The translations under genes were made by a program, and so were the position numbers. 64,000 nucleotides of DNA, from contig OX419758.1 in assembly GCA_948567375.1 (NCBI GenBank), forward strand, positions 44,769,001 to 44,833,000. The letters are read 5' to 3'. This document shows, piece by piece, positions 9,338 to 20,222 of this stretch (positions within the stretch are counted from its first letter, which is position 1; each line of letters opens with the position of its first letter). Source of the DNA: Lunularia cruciata (Eukaryota > Streptophyta > Marchantiopsida > Lunulariales > Lunulariaceae). The notes under the pieces were generated by a model that was not told the origin of the DNA, ran no database searches, and worked only from the letters and a program-made list of their open reading frames with translations.

Positions 9338-12300
9338 TGTGACAACCCGGCAAATGTCACTTTTGCGGTAATCGGGTAAGTAAAGTTTGTTCCCACAAAG
9401 ATACGAGTCAAAATTGGTCAAATACAAAGTCAAACAGTAGCCCTTGCAGTTCTTCTTGAGTTCTTCTTTAGTCTCTCAGGTAGAAACCACACCCAGAAGA
9501 GAGTAACAAGCACTGATTTGCAATCTTGTCACAAATTTCACACTCCTTAATCACAACTCCATCAAATCTTTCCAAACAATCTTGATTGTGATGATTCAAG
9601 CTCTCCCAAAAATGGCACTTCATTGCAAAACAACTTTGCCTCAGAATTGTGTTCTAACCTTCCACTGAAGGCACAACTTCCTTGGTCAAAATTGCTTCAC
9701 ATCAACTTTGTGCTACACTCACAAATGCAGAATACTACCAACACTACAATTCTTCTCAGATCTGTCAAGGCATTACTTTGATTTCACTTCACTTAGGATC
9801 AAACACACAAAATGAAGATCAAGGTTGTGGAATCCAACATCCAACAAGCACATTGATTTGCACTTTAAATTTCTCCAAACACTCACAAACACAAACACAA
9901 AGTTGATACTCAGAATCAAGCTCAAGCAACGAGCACTGCTTCACAGCACTTTGCTTTATCTATTCTCAGAAATAATGAGCATTGAACAACATTTGACTGC
10001 AAATGCCACACTTAAATAGTGAAGCAATTTATAGTTTTCTTCCTAATGACTCTACAAACCTGCAAATCGAAAATGACAATGTACCTCTTCATATCTGCCT
10101 ATTCAAATCTCAAATTGGTTACTAATCCAATCCAATGTCTACTTTTTCTTTGGCTTTCAAACTTGAACCCAAAGAACTTTACTTCCTACTACTCTGTCCT
10201 CGGGTTTCATAATTCCTACATCTTCTACCAGATCTAATAGTTCTCTTTCTTGATCTGACATTTCACTAGTGGGTAATCTATCTAACTCCTTATCTCCCGA
10301 CCCACTCTTCTCTAATGTCTCCACTTGTAACTCCAAAGACATCTGCACTCCTACTTCATTGACTTTGGGTTTAGCTCTAACGTCTTTCCAAAGTTTATCT
10401 ATCTCTAATTTCACTAAGTCTAGTCTAATCGTGATATTATCTTCTACTTCTAATATCTTTCTATCTACACGAGTCCTGAGACTTATCAACAGCGCGTTCA
10501 AATCTATGTCTTTTGCCTGTCTCCTCCTCGTCTCCTACACCAACAACTTCAACTCGTGCAGCCTCATCTCTTCAATCCAAATGCTGGCCTCTGTACTTAG
10601 CATTGCGTTCATCCTGAGGACAATCTCCTTCAATGGCTCCAATCTCATCTTCCTTTCATGTTTTCGATCTGCAAGCCAATCCTCTCTGTACATCGCCAAT
10701 TCTGCCTCAAACTCAGCTTTCATCGTTTCTTTCTCCTTCTCCTTCTACTCAATCTTCTCCTCCTGATTACGAAGTAACCCTCGTAACCTCTCCTCTTCTC
10801 TTTATCTAACTGCCAACTCCCTTTGCCAGAGTTGCTTCTTCTCTTGTACACTCTCCATCACTCTATTGAGTTCTTGTTCCTTTGTTGCTACCCTTGCCAT
10901 AGCTTTGATAATTTCTAATCTAGAATCAGCAAACTGCTGCTTCAAGATTTCATACTCTGCTACTTGTCTTTTCCTTGCTATGTCACTCTTCTTAACAAGT
11001 TCCTCTTGATACATCACTTCTCTCTTCAAGTCTTCAATCACTTGATTTTGCACTACTGCCTCCCCTCGTAGTACTTCCCTTTCCTCGTTGCCTTGGGTTA
11101 TACTCTTCTTCAATTCCGAGTTCTCTTCTTCTAATCTCGATAATACCTGCAAGACAGTCTTCACCTCTGGACATGTCAATTGCATCTCCTTCTTCTTTTG
11201 CTCCAACTTCACCAACAACAAACACGCAATCTCCTGCAGGTACTCCACTCCATTGCTCGCAACTACTTCCTCCTGTGTAGCAATCTCCTTCCCTACTTCT
11301 TGTTCACCCTATACTCGCCTCCTCCTCTGTAGTCTTTGTATCAAAATCAACACCTCACTTCCCAAGCTAGTGTTTGCTTCTTCCTTTGCCTTACTTGGAC
11401 CCGCTTCACACTTTGCCGTGCGTCTTGAACAAACTCCCTTCTAAATTGCAAACTTCTTCTCCTCGGGCTCAGGTATCTCATCCTCCAACTTTGCATTATC
11501 TTCTTCTTCAAGCTCAACCTGAACTTCTTCTTCTTCTTCCGCAGCAGCTGGTACCAACATCATCTCTCCACCTTCATCACTGTTGCTACTCGTATCTCCA
11601 CTTTGCAGCGTTAGCTCCGGTTCTTCCTTGCGTTCCAAGTCTTTGGACTTGCACACGGCTTTGCCTTCCGAGTCTTTGTCTTCTGACGCAATCACCACCA
11701 TGCCTCTCCTTGGGTTTCCTCTCTTGGTCTTCCAAGGTCTTGTCTTGTCTTGTCTTGTCTTTGGCTTCTCCCTGCCAACTCCACTTCTTTGACTTCAAAG
11801 TACTTGCTTTTATCTCTACGCTCTTACCCGTCTTTGCATAGTACTCATCCGTGCTCCGGATTTGAAGAATGTACTACTACCCCTCCACATTGACTTCTCT
11901 TCTCAAGTCGGGATAGAAGTGAGACACCATGCAATTTTGCTCCGCCAAGTTGAGCAAATTCAACCCGAGGTAGAAGTGTGCTGCAAACGGCACGATGTAG
12001 TGTAGAGGCAACTTATCCCACAAATTCCACACCATATGTCTTGTCCTTCCATAGAACCACCTCACCCAGTTAATCGGTTCTCCTACAAACAGCTTATGGA
12101 AGAACAATGCTTGGTGTTTCATCACATAAGTCGTTCTCTTTGGCTTTAGGATTGCCATGAGAGCACTCATGATCCCTCTCTTCACAGGATCCTTGTAACA
12201 CTCAACCTTATACCCATTCTTTGTTCTCTTCAAAGAGAAAGCATCTCTCACTTCTTGAGTTTCTTCTGCTATTTCTCCCTTACCCAAGAATGTGGCACCC

Positions 12301-13114
12301 TGCTCCATGCCTACTCTCCCAAGTACTAATCTCCAATCCAACTCTGTCCAACGAGTAGGATTTCCTCTCTTCCCCTCTTCCTTGGGGCCATCCAAACACT
12401 TACTCTTGATAATCTCAGTCATGAAACCTGGAAAACTGACATTCCAATTCCATGCCAAGAACGTAATCCAAAGTCGGCTCAAGACTTCAATTCTTGCGAG
12501 TCTAGCTTCTGAATCACATGATTCCTCATTGCAAATTTGGAGTTCTTCTTTCCTCCTCCCATCTCTCATGCTTTCTCAGTGTCTCTCGGTTTCACTCTTT
12601 AGACTTCTCCTCTATAGACTAGTGCGTCTTCAACTCTATTTTCCTTCCCACAATCACTTACAATACAACTTCTCAATGGCAAAGGAAAATTGCTCGACAT
12701 TGCTTTGTTGTTAGCCCGATTTTTATAGAGTCGTGCTTTCTTTGTCTCTCTTCAATTCAAGTTTCTACCAAGAAATCACACCTCTTGCATGCACCTGTCA
12801 CTATCAATCAGACTTCACGCGTATGGGCCGCTAATTTTGAATGGTCCCTTCTTGAATTTCTCACCCCGACAAAAGGTTGTTAGACTGTCTTGACCTTGGG
12901 TTGAGCTCCCCCCGATACGAAGATTCCTTACCTTGGATTGTATGCTGATAGGGCATTTCTAAGTACTTTGCCTTATGACCCGAAGTCACTTTACTTCAAG
13001 TTTCATCCTGAAGACTCTTTTCTTTGCTTTCTTTGGCCATATAAGCGCAATCCGACTTCTTTATACACTTCTTCTTCTCTATTTTGAAAAAAAACAAAAC
13101 ATATGGGCACCACA
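9338..13114 (-). mobile_element. GL2: solo giant LTR carrying an ORF (type I)
   Basis: 3777 bp, TGTGACAACCC at the low-coordinate end and GGGCACCACA at the high end (minus orientation), target duplication TCTAT (9333-9337) and TCCAT (13115-13119), one mismatch. It lies between protease and RT of A1. Length differs by 1 bp from GL1. Like GL1 it has no PBS or pol. Confidence 0.9.
10122..12700 (-). pseudogene. GL2 LTR-encoded coiled-coil protein
   Basis: Same gene as in GL1. ATG at 12698-12700, TATA at 12719-12727, stop at 10122-10124. The longest open part (12569-11877, 230 codons) covers the N-terminal domain: ARIEVLSRLWITFLAWNWNV, DGPKEEGKRGNPTRW, KNGYKVECYKDPVKRGIM, PFAAHFYLGLNLLN. The acidic segment (11701-11441) and coiled coil (11248-10535) follow. 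Three frameshifts are visible: near 12500, at a TGTCT microsatellite 11738-11762 (reads DKTRQDKT), and near 10170. The C-terminal tail SGSGDKELDRLPTSEMSDQE is shared with GL1. Confidence 0.82.
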
Positions 13115-13532
13115 TCCATGCTTGTGTCCACACCTGAAGCTACTTCTTAAGAATCTGATTCCCAATAATCAAAAGATGGTGTATCTGAATGTGAAGTGTT
13201 GGTGGTGTTAGTCACAGGAACTATGACTCTATGGTTTGATAGCCCAATCCTCAAGAACCCTTTGTGTCATCTTTAGTTGTGGGTGATGCTTTCAACCATG
13301 GCCTTCCAAGAAGTAAGTCATAGCTTGAATCCTTCAAGACTTGGAAAGTTATGGGATTTTGAACTCCCATAACTGAAACTACCACTTTATCCATCACCCC
13401 TATTGGTTGAACTTGTTGCTTGTTTGCCATGCTCACCACAAATGTTGAAAGTCTTGAGGGTATCATACCCAACTTCTTCATCAACCTTTCTAAGACGGCA
13501 TTTATTGTCTCCTCTATATGGATAGTTTTCAT
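13115..13532 (-). pseudogene. A1 protease (truncated retropepsin)
   Basis: MKKLGMIPSRLSTFVVSMAN, DKVVVSVMGVQNPITFQVL and YDLLLGRPWLKA form the C-terminal two thirds of a retropepsin, with the LLGRPWL motif kept. The active-site DGGSA triad region seen in A2 (about 24410) is missing: gag residues run straight into AVLERLMKK, so a deletion of the protease N-terminus is inferred. GL2 cuts the downstream side. Confidence 0.8.
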
Positions 13533-14319
13533 AACTCCTAGGCCCTCTACCTACATTTTGATCCACCTCTCTCTTCTCCCATAGTTGCACCACATTGATC
13601 TTGAGATCCGCAAGTTGTTCTGTGATGGTTTGAAGTGGATCCTTTGGTGGAGGTGCAAGAATTGGAGCAACTACTACTTGTGGTGCAACCCTTGCCACCA
13701 AAGTATCAGAAGTTCCACCATACTTGTAACCTTGAGGAACATGCACAACCTCCTTCACCACTAAATCACTCTCATCCCCTTCCAAACTCTCCTCCATACA
13801 AATTGTGATTTTGATAGCTTCAACCTTGGAAGAAAGTTTCTCATATCTCACCTTGCTTCTAATTTATGGTCTCAACCCTCCCACAAAATTCTTGGTGAGC
13901 ATGGCCCCTATGCCAATCATAGTAGTCTCCACACCATCCTCACCCTTCCTCAACACTATGCAAAATCTGGACTCTAACTTTTCTACTCTTTCCACATAGA
14001 CTCTCACTTTCTCTCCATCTCCATGCTTGAGAGAGGTAACCTCACTCATCAATCTCTCATAAATCTCATCAGGAAGAAAGTTCTCAATGAGTGCTAAAGT
14101 CAAAGTCTCCCAAGACTCCTCTTGCCCATCTCTCTTCTCTCTCTTTTGGTATTCTGACTCATACCATGTAAGTGTTGCATCCTCAAAGAAATCTGGTAAT
14201 AATGAGGCCCACTCATTCTTCCTCCTCTCATTGTTCCCTATACAAGCTCTCTTGAAGTCTCCCACAAAGGCCTCCACATCTGCTCCATCCTTGCCAAAGA
14301 AAACCGGAAGTTTCCCCAT
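13533..14319 (-). pseudogene. A1 gag (capsid region)
   Basis: Retrotransposon Gag domain beginning MGKLPVFFGKDGADVEAFVG at 14319. Hallmarks: RRKNEWASLLPDFFEDATLTW, the WASLL...A..W core of plant gypsy capsids, then NFLPDEIYERLMSEVTSLKH, and a C-terminal part LQTITEQLADLKINVVQLWEK with a helix before GRGPRSYENYPYRG. One stop near 13862 splits it. No zinc knuckle follows it in this copy; the family CCHC lies upstream instead, at about 14800-14860. A3 has the same start at 29872. Confidence 0.87.
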
Positions 14320-14695
14320 CTTAACCTCTCACTATCTTTCTTTCTCTCAATTTTTTTTCTCTTTTCTTTCCTCTCACTCTATTACTAAATAGAGTATGTA
14401 CATGACTAACACCATTTGAGAGTAATCCACCCTAGGGAACACAAAAGGCTCAGGTTGCTCCAAGATTTCTATAGCAACATCAAATCCTAGAGTGCATATT
14501 AATTGAACCCTCATGGATAGTTTATCCATAAGTTGAAAGATTATCTCCATCACTAATCTTGAGAACTAGCTTATGAAGGTGATAGTATTATGTAGCTGTA
14601 CTAAGACTCTCTCCAGGATTCTTCACCAAAGTCTCCAAAAGTGCTTTTACTCCACTACACTCATGTCCTTTTGGAAGTCCTTCCACTCCACAAAC

Positions 14696-14923
14696 CTAAC
14701 ATAACTCCTTGGTCTTAGATCTTCTCCCTCCCAATCTTGGTGAAGAAGGTCCAACATGCAAACCCAAGTCAAGTAAGCCTCTCCTTTCCCTCAATCTCTT
14801 GCTCTCAAAGGTCAATAGATATGAACTTGCCTTATGTCCCTTCTTTTCACATAGAAAACACTTAGATTCACTCTTTCCTCCAAGTGGTATAGGTTTTTGG
14901 ATCCTCTCCAACACTCTCTTCAA
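14696..14923 (-). pseudogene. A1 leader segment with CCHC-like knuckle, upstream of gag
   Basis: About 75 codons: IQKPIPLGGKSESKCFLCEKK then GHKASSYLL, a CX2CX4HX4C knuckle in which the last Cys is Tyr; A3 keeps all four (CFLCGEKGHKASSC, about 29320). Followed by RLRERRGLLDLGLHVGPS. It lies roughly 400 nt upstream of the gag ATG, the reverse of the usual capsid-then-knuckle order. The same order in A3 shows it predates both insertions. Confidence 0.72.
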
Positions 14924-15860
14924 ATTCTATTGTAAACTCTCTTTTCTCCAAATCTACCCCTACAATCACCTCAAACCCTTTGGGAACCTTTCATAGTCTC
15001 AATTTCCACTCAAGATGACCTTCCATGTTCCCAAGATGAATCTAAACACTCAAACATGTTTTTTGTTGCTCTCAAACTCCTTATGCATGAGGTCTCCACT
15101 CTGCAGAATTAACCCTTCCTCACAATGTCACTCAAATCTCCAAACTTGTATGTCATAGTCCTTTGAAATTTTTCACACTTGATCACAACTCTAGGTCGCC
15201 TCACCCTGCAAAATTTTAGATCTTTTCAGTGAGCGATTTGGCCTAAACACCTTTCTATTCAGCACACATATTTCAGATTTGGTCTGAAAACCACCCCCCT
15301 CACTTTATAAACTCATAACTCCTTGCTCAAGAATGATCTCTCTCTAATTTTTGTGTCAGAAGGTAGGATATAACGTATTGAATTTTTTGGAACGTTTCAC
15401 AAAAATCCACTGATAATTGAAGAAGTGGCAGACTCTGTACAATTTTCCAGAGAGCATGCAGTTGCGGGAGCAATTTACCCTATCAACTTTGAAAACTTCT
15501 AGCCCAATGTGCATAATAGCTCTCACAATAACTCTAAGTGTGCTAACTGAAAAATAACCTAAGCTATCATGTGCAGAAATTTCAAGTTCAGATCTCAAAC
15601 TTGAGATTTTGCCCAAAATCACCTTAATCCCCAAAATCTGCAATCCACCTCACACAATCTCTCCAAATCCTCTCATGTGTACAAGATGTACAAAATCACT
15701 TCAAAGATATCATAATGAACTACAGGGTATAAAAATGGATCTTGGTTCTCTAACATAAGTTTAACCCTCTCCTCTCCTAATGTTCTCTCCAAGTGAGCTC
15801 TCATAGCCTCTTCTACCTAATGAAGAATTGAACGCGGAACATTATCTTGCCTTCTAGAGA
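14924..15860 (-). other. A1 5' leader
   Basis: Untranslated leader between PBS and the CCHC segment. It holds one open stretch (15643-15356, about 95 codons, LGIKVILGKIS...CSRNCMLSGKLYRVCHFFN) that is also open and similar in A3 (28541-28834). Neither copy has a convincing ATG in good context, so coding status is doubtful. 14320-14695 is likewise leader with no clear ORF. Confidence 0.6.
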
Positions 15861-15879
15861 GGTCCCGGCAACGGAACCA
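15861..15879 (-). other. A1 primer-binding site
   Basis: Minus strand TGGTTCCGTTGCCGGGACC, 4 nt inside the 5' LTR. It begins with TGG (complement of tRNA CCA) and resembles the TGGCGCCGTTGCCGGGGA class of plant gypsy elements. I do not assign the tRNA. A2 (about 25298-25318) and A3 (28304-28322) have decayed versions. Confidence 0.8.
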
Positions 15880-15883
15880 AAAA

Positions 15884-16569
15884 TGTGAGCCAGGCCTCAC
15901 TCAAGATGAACCTCTGATGGCTATTATGGTAGCACACTATGGACTAAGAAGGAAAGGAATCCCAACTCCATCATACTCCTCCAAGGCTAACACTCCAAGA
16001 CTCAAGACATTGCTCACTAGACAACTCAATGAGAGAGAGATAGTTGCAAACAAAAGGATGATGAGTACCTCCTCACTCCTTGTTTATATACTTGTGAAAT
16101 AGTTACACACCAAAGTTACTAATTATTGTAGTAACTCTAGTTACTAGACTAAAAGTCAAGTAAAGTCAAAAAGTATAAAGGAATATCCATTCACATGGGC
16201 ATATTCCACTAGCATGTGATCCTATCTTGACCCAACCACTAAATGAAGGATTCCTCCACATGGGCTATCCTTGGACTATAGAAGAATCCAAAACAAAAAG
16301 GCTTGCGGGCCCAAGAGTTCTCAACTCTTTCCTCAAAGCCAAACACCTAGGAATAATACCAAGTCAACACACTAGAATCCAAAATAGTGGTGCTCATCTT
16401 TTCCACCTCCTCTAAAGTAAGGTTCCTTCTATTGTAGCTATGACTAACTCTAGCTAATCATGACTAATGTGGAACCATCTTTTATCTCTATTTAAACAAT
16501 ATCTCTCAAGTACTTGTAATACTGAGCTAAATATCACAATACCACACACATGCACAAATGCGTATTACA
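15884..16569 (-). repeat. A1 5' LTR (family A LTR)
   Basis: 686 bp, pair of 1928-2617. Minus strand starts TGTAATACGC (family TGTAACACCC) and ends GCTCACA next to the PBS. TATA-like TATATAAAC (minus) at about 16080-16092. External flank GACC is the target duplication. Confidence 0.93.
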
Positions 16570-17470
16570 GACCAAGTTGTCGCAACCAAGGAATCAAAGT
16601 GCTTAGCCAATTGTATGGCTTCTTTTACATTTTGTGATTCCCACATGGTCACCCAATTTGGTTTGTGACTTCAATCCCCGCAAAAATTGATCTAGAACTT
16701 CACCTTCTTGTATATCAGGAATTTGCATGATGATGTTTTGAAATTGTGTGATTTAGCTCCCTATTGAGCCAACTTGCTTCAAGTCCACCAATTTATCTCA
16801 TGCGGCATGGGTGGCATTTATAGTTTGAAAGCAACTCAATATTGCATCCGTGAATTTTGCCCATGTCCAAATTGGTCAACAATCTGTCGTTCAGCTCACT
16901 CCACTCAAAATCACCACCAAAGTTTTGCCACACCATCTAATTGGCTAGAGGCCAAGAGAATTTGTTTTCGTTCATCTTGAAGATTGGTGGCTTCAAAGTA
17001 ACATTTGCAGTCAAACAAAAAATTCTCCACTGTGCATAGAAGATTCTTGCCTTCAAACACCTTGGGTTTTGGAAATCAAATGTAATCTTCTCCATCTCAA
17101 ATTGGTGCTCTCTCTTTATGTTCTCATTTTTGCTGATCTTGTTCATCCAGCAATCAAGTCAAGTGCTAATTTGTTGCTGCATCACAAGGATGACATCCGG
17201 TATTGCCACCATAGCTACTACTCTATCCCACTACTCCCACTTTATCAAATTGATTAACACATAGATGTAACATGTCCACCGTTCTCCATAAGTTACAACC
17301 GGAAGTATCAAGGGTTCCTCAAACACAATGATCATATGTAGGAAATCTTGCCCAAAGCGCGAGGTGATGAATTGTGTGAAATGATGCTTGGGTAATATCT
17401 GGACATGAAAATCCCAATGGTTTGGCAGAAGTGGACTTGGTGGTCCATAAATTCCATCCATCCCATTCTT
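16570..17470 (-). pseudogene. Element D gag, N-terminal and capsid part
   Basis: Continuation of the gag cut by A1. Downward from 17470: a SKNGMDGIYGPPSP start region, PKPKVFEGKN and NFLFDCKCYFEATNL (the classic ...FLxxxExYFxAT capsid start) near 17000-17070, FGGDFEWSELNDR, then QIPDIQEGEVLDQFLRGLK near 16700 and VKEAIQLAKHFDSLVATTW at the A1 border. Several frameshifts and stops. The residues fit chromovirus-like Gag. Confidence 0.8.
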
Positions 17471-17482
17471 GCTCTGATACCA
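17471..17482 (-). other. Element D primer-binding site (initiator tRNA-Met type)
   Basis: Minus strand TGGTATCAGAGC, the standard plant PBS complementary to the 3' end of initiator methionine tRNA, one base from the LTR end. It fixes D orientation and LTR boundary. Confidence 0.92.
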
Positions 17483-17483
17483 A

Positions 17484-17895
17484 TGTAAAAGACCAAGACC
17501 AAGGAGAGAAATAGAAGAATAGAAACTCACATTGGGACACTTGAATGAGGGAAAACTCCAAATGCCTAGCATGAATTTGGCTTTGGTATTTATAGGTAGC
17601 ATACAAGGCCCTGGAGGAGCTTCCTTGAGACGCTTTCTTAGAGTGCAAGCCAAGTTAACTAGGAAGCTTCTCAAGGAGCTTCCTTCTAGAAGCCGCCCAC
17701 TTTGCATGCAAGCTAAGCTAGTTAGAAGCTTCTAGAAGCTTCCTTCTAGAAGCTATATGCTTGGAGCGCAAATTAACTTGTCAGGAAGCTTCCAAAGAAG
17801 CTTCCTAGATGCTTTTGGAATATTCTTGGCTAATTTGGCTTATTCTCTACATTATTAGCCTTACTAACTACGTCGCTAAACTCCATACTATTACA
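17484..17895 (-). repeat. Element D 5' LTR with heat-shock-element-like array
   Basis: 412 bp, minus strand TGTAATAGTATGGAG...TCTTTTACA. TATA box TATAAATA at 17587-17594 (minus). Upstream of it (17660-17806) lie repeated GAA/TTC blocks, detailed separately. D is inserted in A2 integrase, probably with duplication GGTTC (17896-17900); the partner copy is outside the window. Confidence 0.88.
17660..17806 (-). promoter_or_regulatory. Heat-shock-element-like GAAnnTTC arrays in D LTR
   Basis: 17725-17742 is GAAGCTTCTAGAAGCTTC, four perfectly alternating GAA/TTC units with 2 nt spacing, the HSF binding consensus. TTCTAGAA follows at 17744-17751; further blocks at 17661-17694 (ggaagcttc, ttctagaag) and 17784-17806 (ggaagcttcc, agaagcttcc). 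All lie 70-220 nt upstream of the TATA box in U3, suitable for heat-responsive transcription. Binding is inferred from consensus only. Confidence 0.72.
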
Positions 17896-18366
17896 GGTTC
17901 TCTCCGCCAAGCCATTGGAATTTGGCTTATAGGATGTAGTTACTCTATGTGTGATAGAGAAATATCGTAGCATGACTGTAGTGATGCTTGTTGTAAACTC
18001 TCCTCCTCTATCAAAAACCAACTCCAAAGGGCATCCAAACCTAGTGATAATGCATTCATGAAGAAATCTACCAATTTTATCTTCATTCTTGTCCCTCAAT
18101 GGTCTAGCCTCCAACCACTTGGTAAGGTAATCAACAACTACCACAATATACCCATTTTTCCTTGGGGTTCTATTGAGAGGACCTACAAAATCAATTCTCC
18201 ACTTCTCAAAAGGTCCTAGCAATGGAATTGATCTAAGTGGTGGAGTGGATGTAGAATTTCTAGCAAAAGCTTGACAAACATGACAAGTTTTGCAATAATC
18301 AAGAAAATCCTTGAAAATCTCTCTCCAATAGTAACTTGCATCTAGAATCTTGAAAGCAGTCACCTT
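17896..18366 (-). pseudogene. A2 integrase core
   Basis: KTCHVCQAFARNSTSTPPLR holds the two Cys of the H2C2 finger. Core: RIDFVGPLN (Asp), LELVFDRGGEFT (Asp), YKPNSNGLAERT (Glu), a complete DDE triad, plus the conserved DYLTKWLEA. The frame is open for about 155 codons from 18363 to the D LTR at 17895 and starts after an in-frame TGA at 18364-18366. Best preserved integrase in the window. Confidence 0.9.
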
Positions 18367-18840
18367 TCATGCAAAGTGTCCTCCACATACTAAACCTTCA
18401 TGAAACTGCTTTATGAGTAGAATAGACTCTTCCTTACCCACTGCTCTTTGAAGAAGACCATCTGCTCCTTGGTAAAAAATAATATCCTCTACCATTGAGT
18501 AAGGTCTAGATCTTGCTGCAAGGGCCTTCCTCTCTCTAGCATGCATCCCTTCTGAATAGTTACCTCTTGTCACAAAATCCACAATCTCCTTGTATTCCAT
18601 TGGTACCTCTTGAGTGACTGAGATTGACATGAGCTCCTCATCCGGGAAGGAATCATCCACTGGCTCATCTCCATCATGATCATAGGCTCTAGATAACAAA
18701 TCAGCATTTGCATGTTTCTTTCCTGGCCTATCCTCAATGGTGTAGTCATACTCAAACAAGAGTATCATCCACCTTGCTAGTCTCCCTTCAACAATAGGCT
18801 TGTTGAAGATGTACTTCAAAGCCTTGTGATCTATGACAAT
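18367..18840 (-). pseudogene. A2 RNase H C-terminus and H2C2 N-terminus
   Basis: KYIFNKPIVEGRLARWMILL and YDYTIEDRPGKKHANADLLS end the RNase H; a charged spacer (DGDEPVDDSFPDEE) and LLIKQFHEGLVCGGHFA (finger histidines) follow. A one-base deletion near 18850 (cttcctcc versus cttccctcc in A1) separates it from the upstream RNase H part. Confidence 0.88.
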
Positions 18841-20222
18841 GGTGGCTTTCCTCCAATCAAGTAGTGTCTAAACTTCTTGAGACCAAAGATCACTGCCCAC
18901 CCTTCTCTCTCTATGACAGAGTAGTTCTTTTCTGCTGAAACCATCTGCCTACTAGCATAAGCTATTGGATGATCATGCCCATCTTGGTCTAATTGACTAA
19001 GAGTGCATCCTATAGCTACATTAGAAGCATCAATGTAGAGGATGAAAGCCATACTCCAATCAGTTTTAGCAAGAATTGGAGCTACAAGGGATTGCTTGAG
19101 CTCCTCAAAAGCTTTGAGAGCTTCCTTGTCTTCTAAAATCACCACGTAATCTACACCCTTCTTCATAGAGATGGTGAATGCATAAACCTTGTTGGAGAAT
19201 GAGAAGATGAACCTCCTATAGTACCCAACTATCCCCAAGTATTGGTGTAACTTTGTCAAGCTTGAAGGGAATGAAAAGTCTAAGATTTTCCTCACCTTCT
19301 CATGATCAATTGCTATTCCATCCTTGGAGATGATGTGCCCCAAAAGTAGACCTTCTTCACATCCAAAAGTGCACTTATATGGGTTGAATGATGCATTTGC
19401 CTCATCCAAGCATTGCAAGACCTTGATAAGGTGCTCAAAGTGCTTCTTTTTGCTCCTATAGACACAAAAGTCATCAATGAATTCTCTCACAAATTTCCCA
19501 ATGAAAGGTTCAAATACCTTGTTCATGAACCGTTGGAATGTGGCTAGAGCATTGCAAAGCCCAAAAGGCATGACATTGAAAGCATAAATTCTCCAAGGTG
19601 TGGTGAGTGTGGTGAGTTGTTGATGCTTTGGTGCAATCTTGATTTGGTTATTTCTACCATAACCATCTCCAAAACTATACCTCTCATGACCTAGAACCTC
19701 CTCCAAGATCTCAGCAATGAATGGTAATGGGTAGTAGACCTTCTTGGTAACAACATTGAGCTTCTTGTAATCCACACATACTCAAAGCTTGCTATTATTT
19801 TTCTTCACAATCACAATTGGAGACACCCATTCTAAATTCTCCACCTCAAAGATAAATCCGGCCTCCTTGAGCTTATCAATCTCTTCCTTCACAACCAAAG
19901 ATATTGGTGGGCTGATGCGACATTGCTTTTGGCGGATTGGTCTTGCATGTGACTCCACCTCTATCCTGTGCTCCTCCAAGGTGACTTCCTTCAAATCCTT
20001 GTAACTAAAAGCAAACACTTGGATGAACTTGCTAAGAATCTCCTCAAATCTCACCTTCTCCTCCTTGGTAACATTTGGGCCATACTTGAAGGTAGCTAAC
20101 CTTCTCTCTACCTCCTCAAGTGTCAATGGGGATTTATCTAGGTCTTTCAAAACCTCTGCCTTAGGTGAAAAATCCATAGCACACAAGGGATACACATCTG
20201 AATCCAATTCAGATTCATCCTC
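18831..20222 (-). pseudogene. A2 reverse transcriptase and RNase H N-terminus
   Basis: 20222-19782: pre-RT FIQVFAFSYKDLKEV, RPIRQKQCRISPPISLV, EAGFIFEVENLEWVSP, IVIVKKNNSKL. After one frame break, 19775-18831 is open for 314 codons: MDYKKLNVVTKK, YPLPFIAEIL, PFGLCNALATFQRF, catalytic EFIDDFCVY, LGHIISKDGIA, YLGIVGYYRRF, then RNase H LYIDASNVAIGCTLSQ, YASRQM, EKNYSVIEREG, LKKFRHYLIGG. GL3 is inserted just upstream at 20223. Confidence 0.92.

Larger units (their letters stand above)
1928..16569 (-). mobile_element. A1: full-length family A gypsy element with nested GL1 and GL2
   Basis: Complete minus-strand LTR retrotransposon: 5' LTR 15884-16569, PBS 15861-15879, leader with a CCHC-bearing segment, gag, protease, RT, RNase H, integrase, PPT at about 2618-2628, 3' LTR 1928-2617. 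Target duplication GACC lies on both sides in D gag. Removing GL1 (3778 bp) and GL2 (3777 bp) leaves an element of about 7.1 kb. All coding domains carry stops or frameshifts. A1 is younger than D and older than GL1 and GL2. Confidence 0.9.

Noticed and set aside
11738-11762. TGTCT microsatellite as a designed regulatory repeat
   Set aside because: It lies inside the GL2 ORF, causes a frameshift and is absent from GL1; simple slippage explains it.
15356-15643. 95-codon open stretch in the family A leader as a gene
   Set aside because: Open in A1 and A3 but without a convincing ATG, disrupted in A2, and no recognisable domain. Left as leader.
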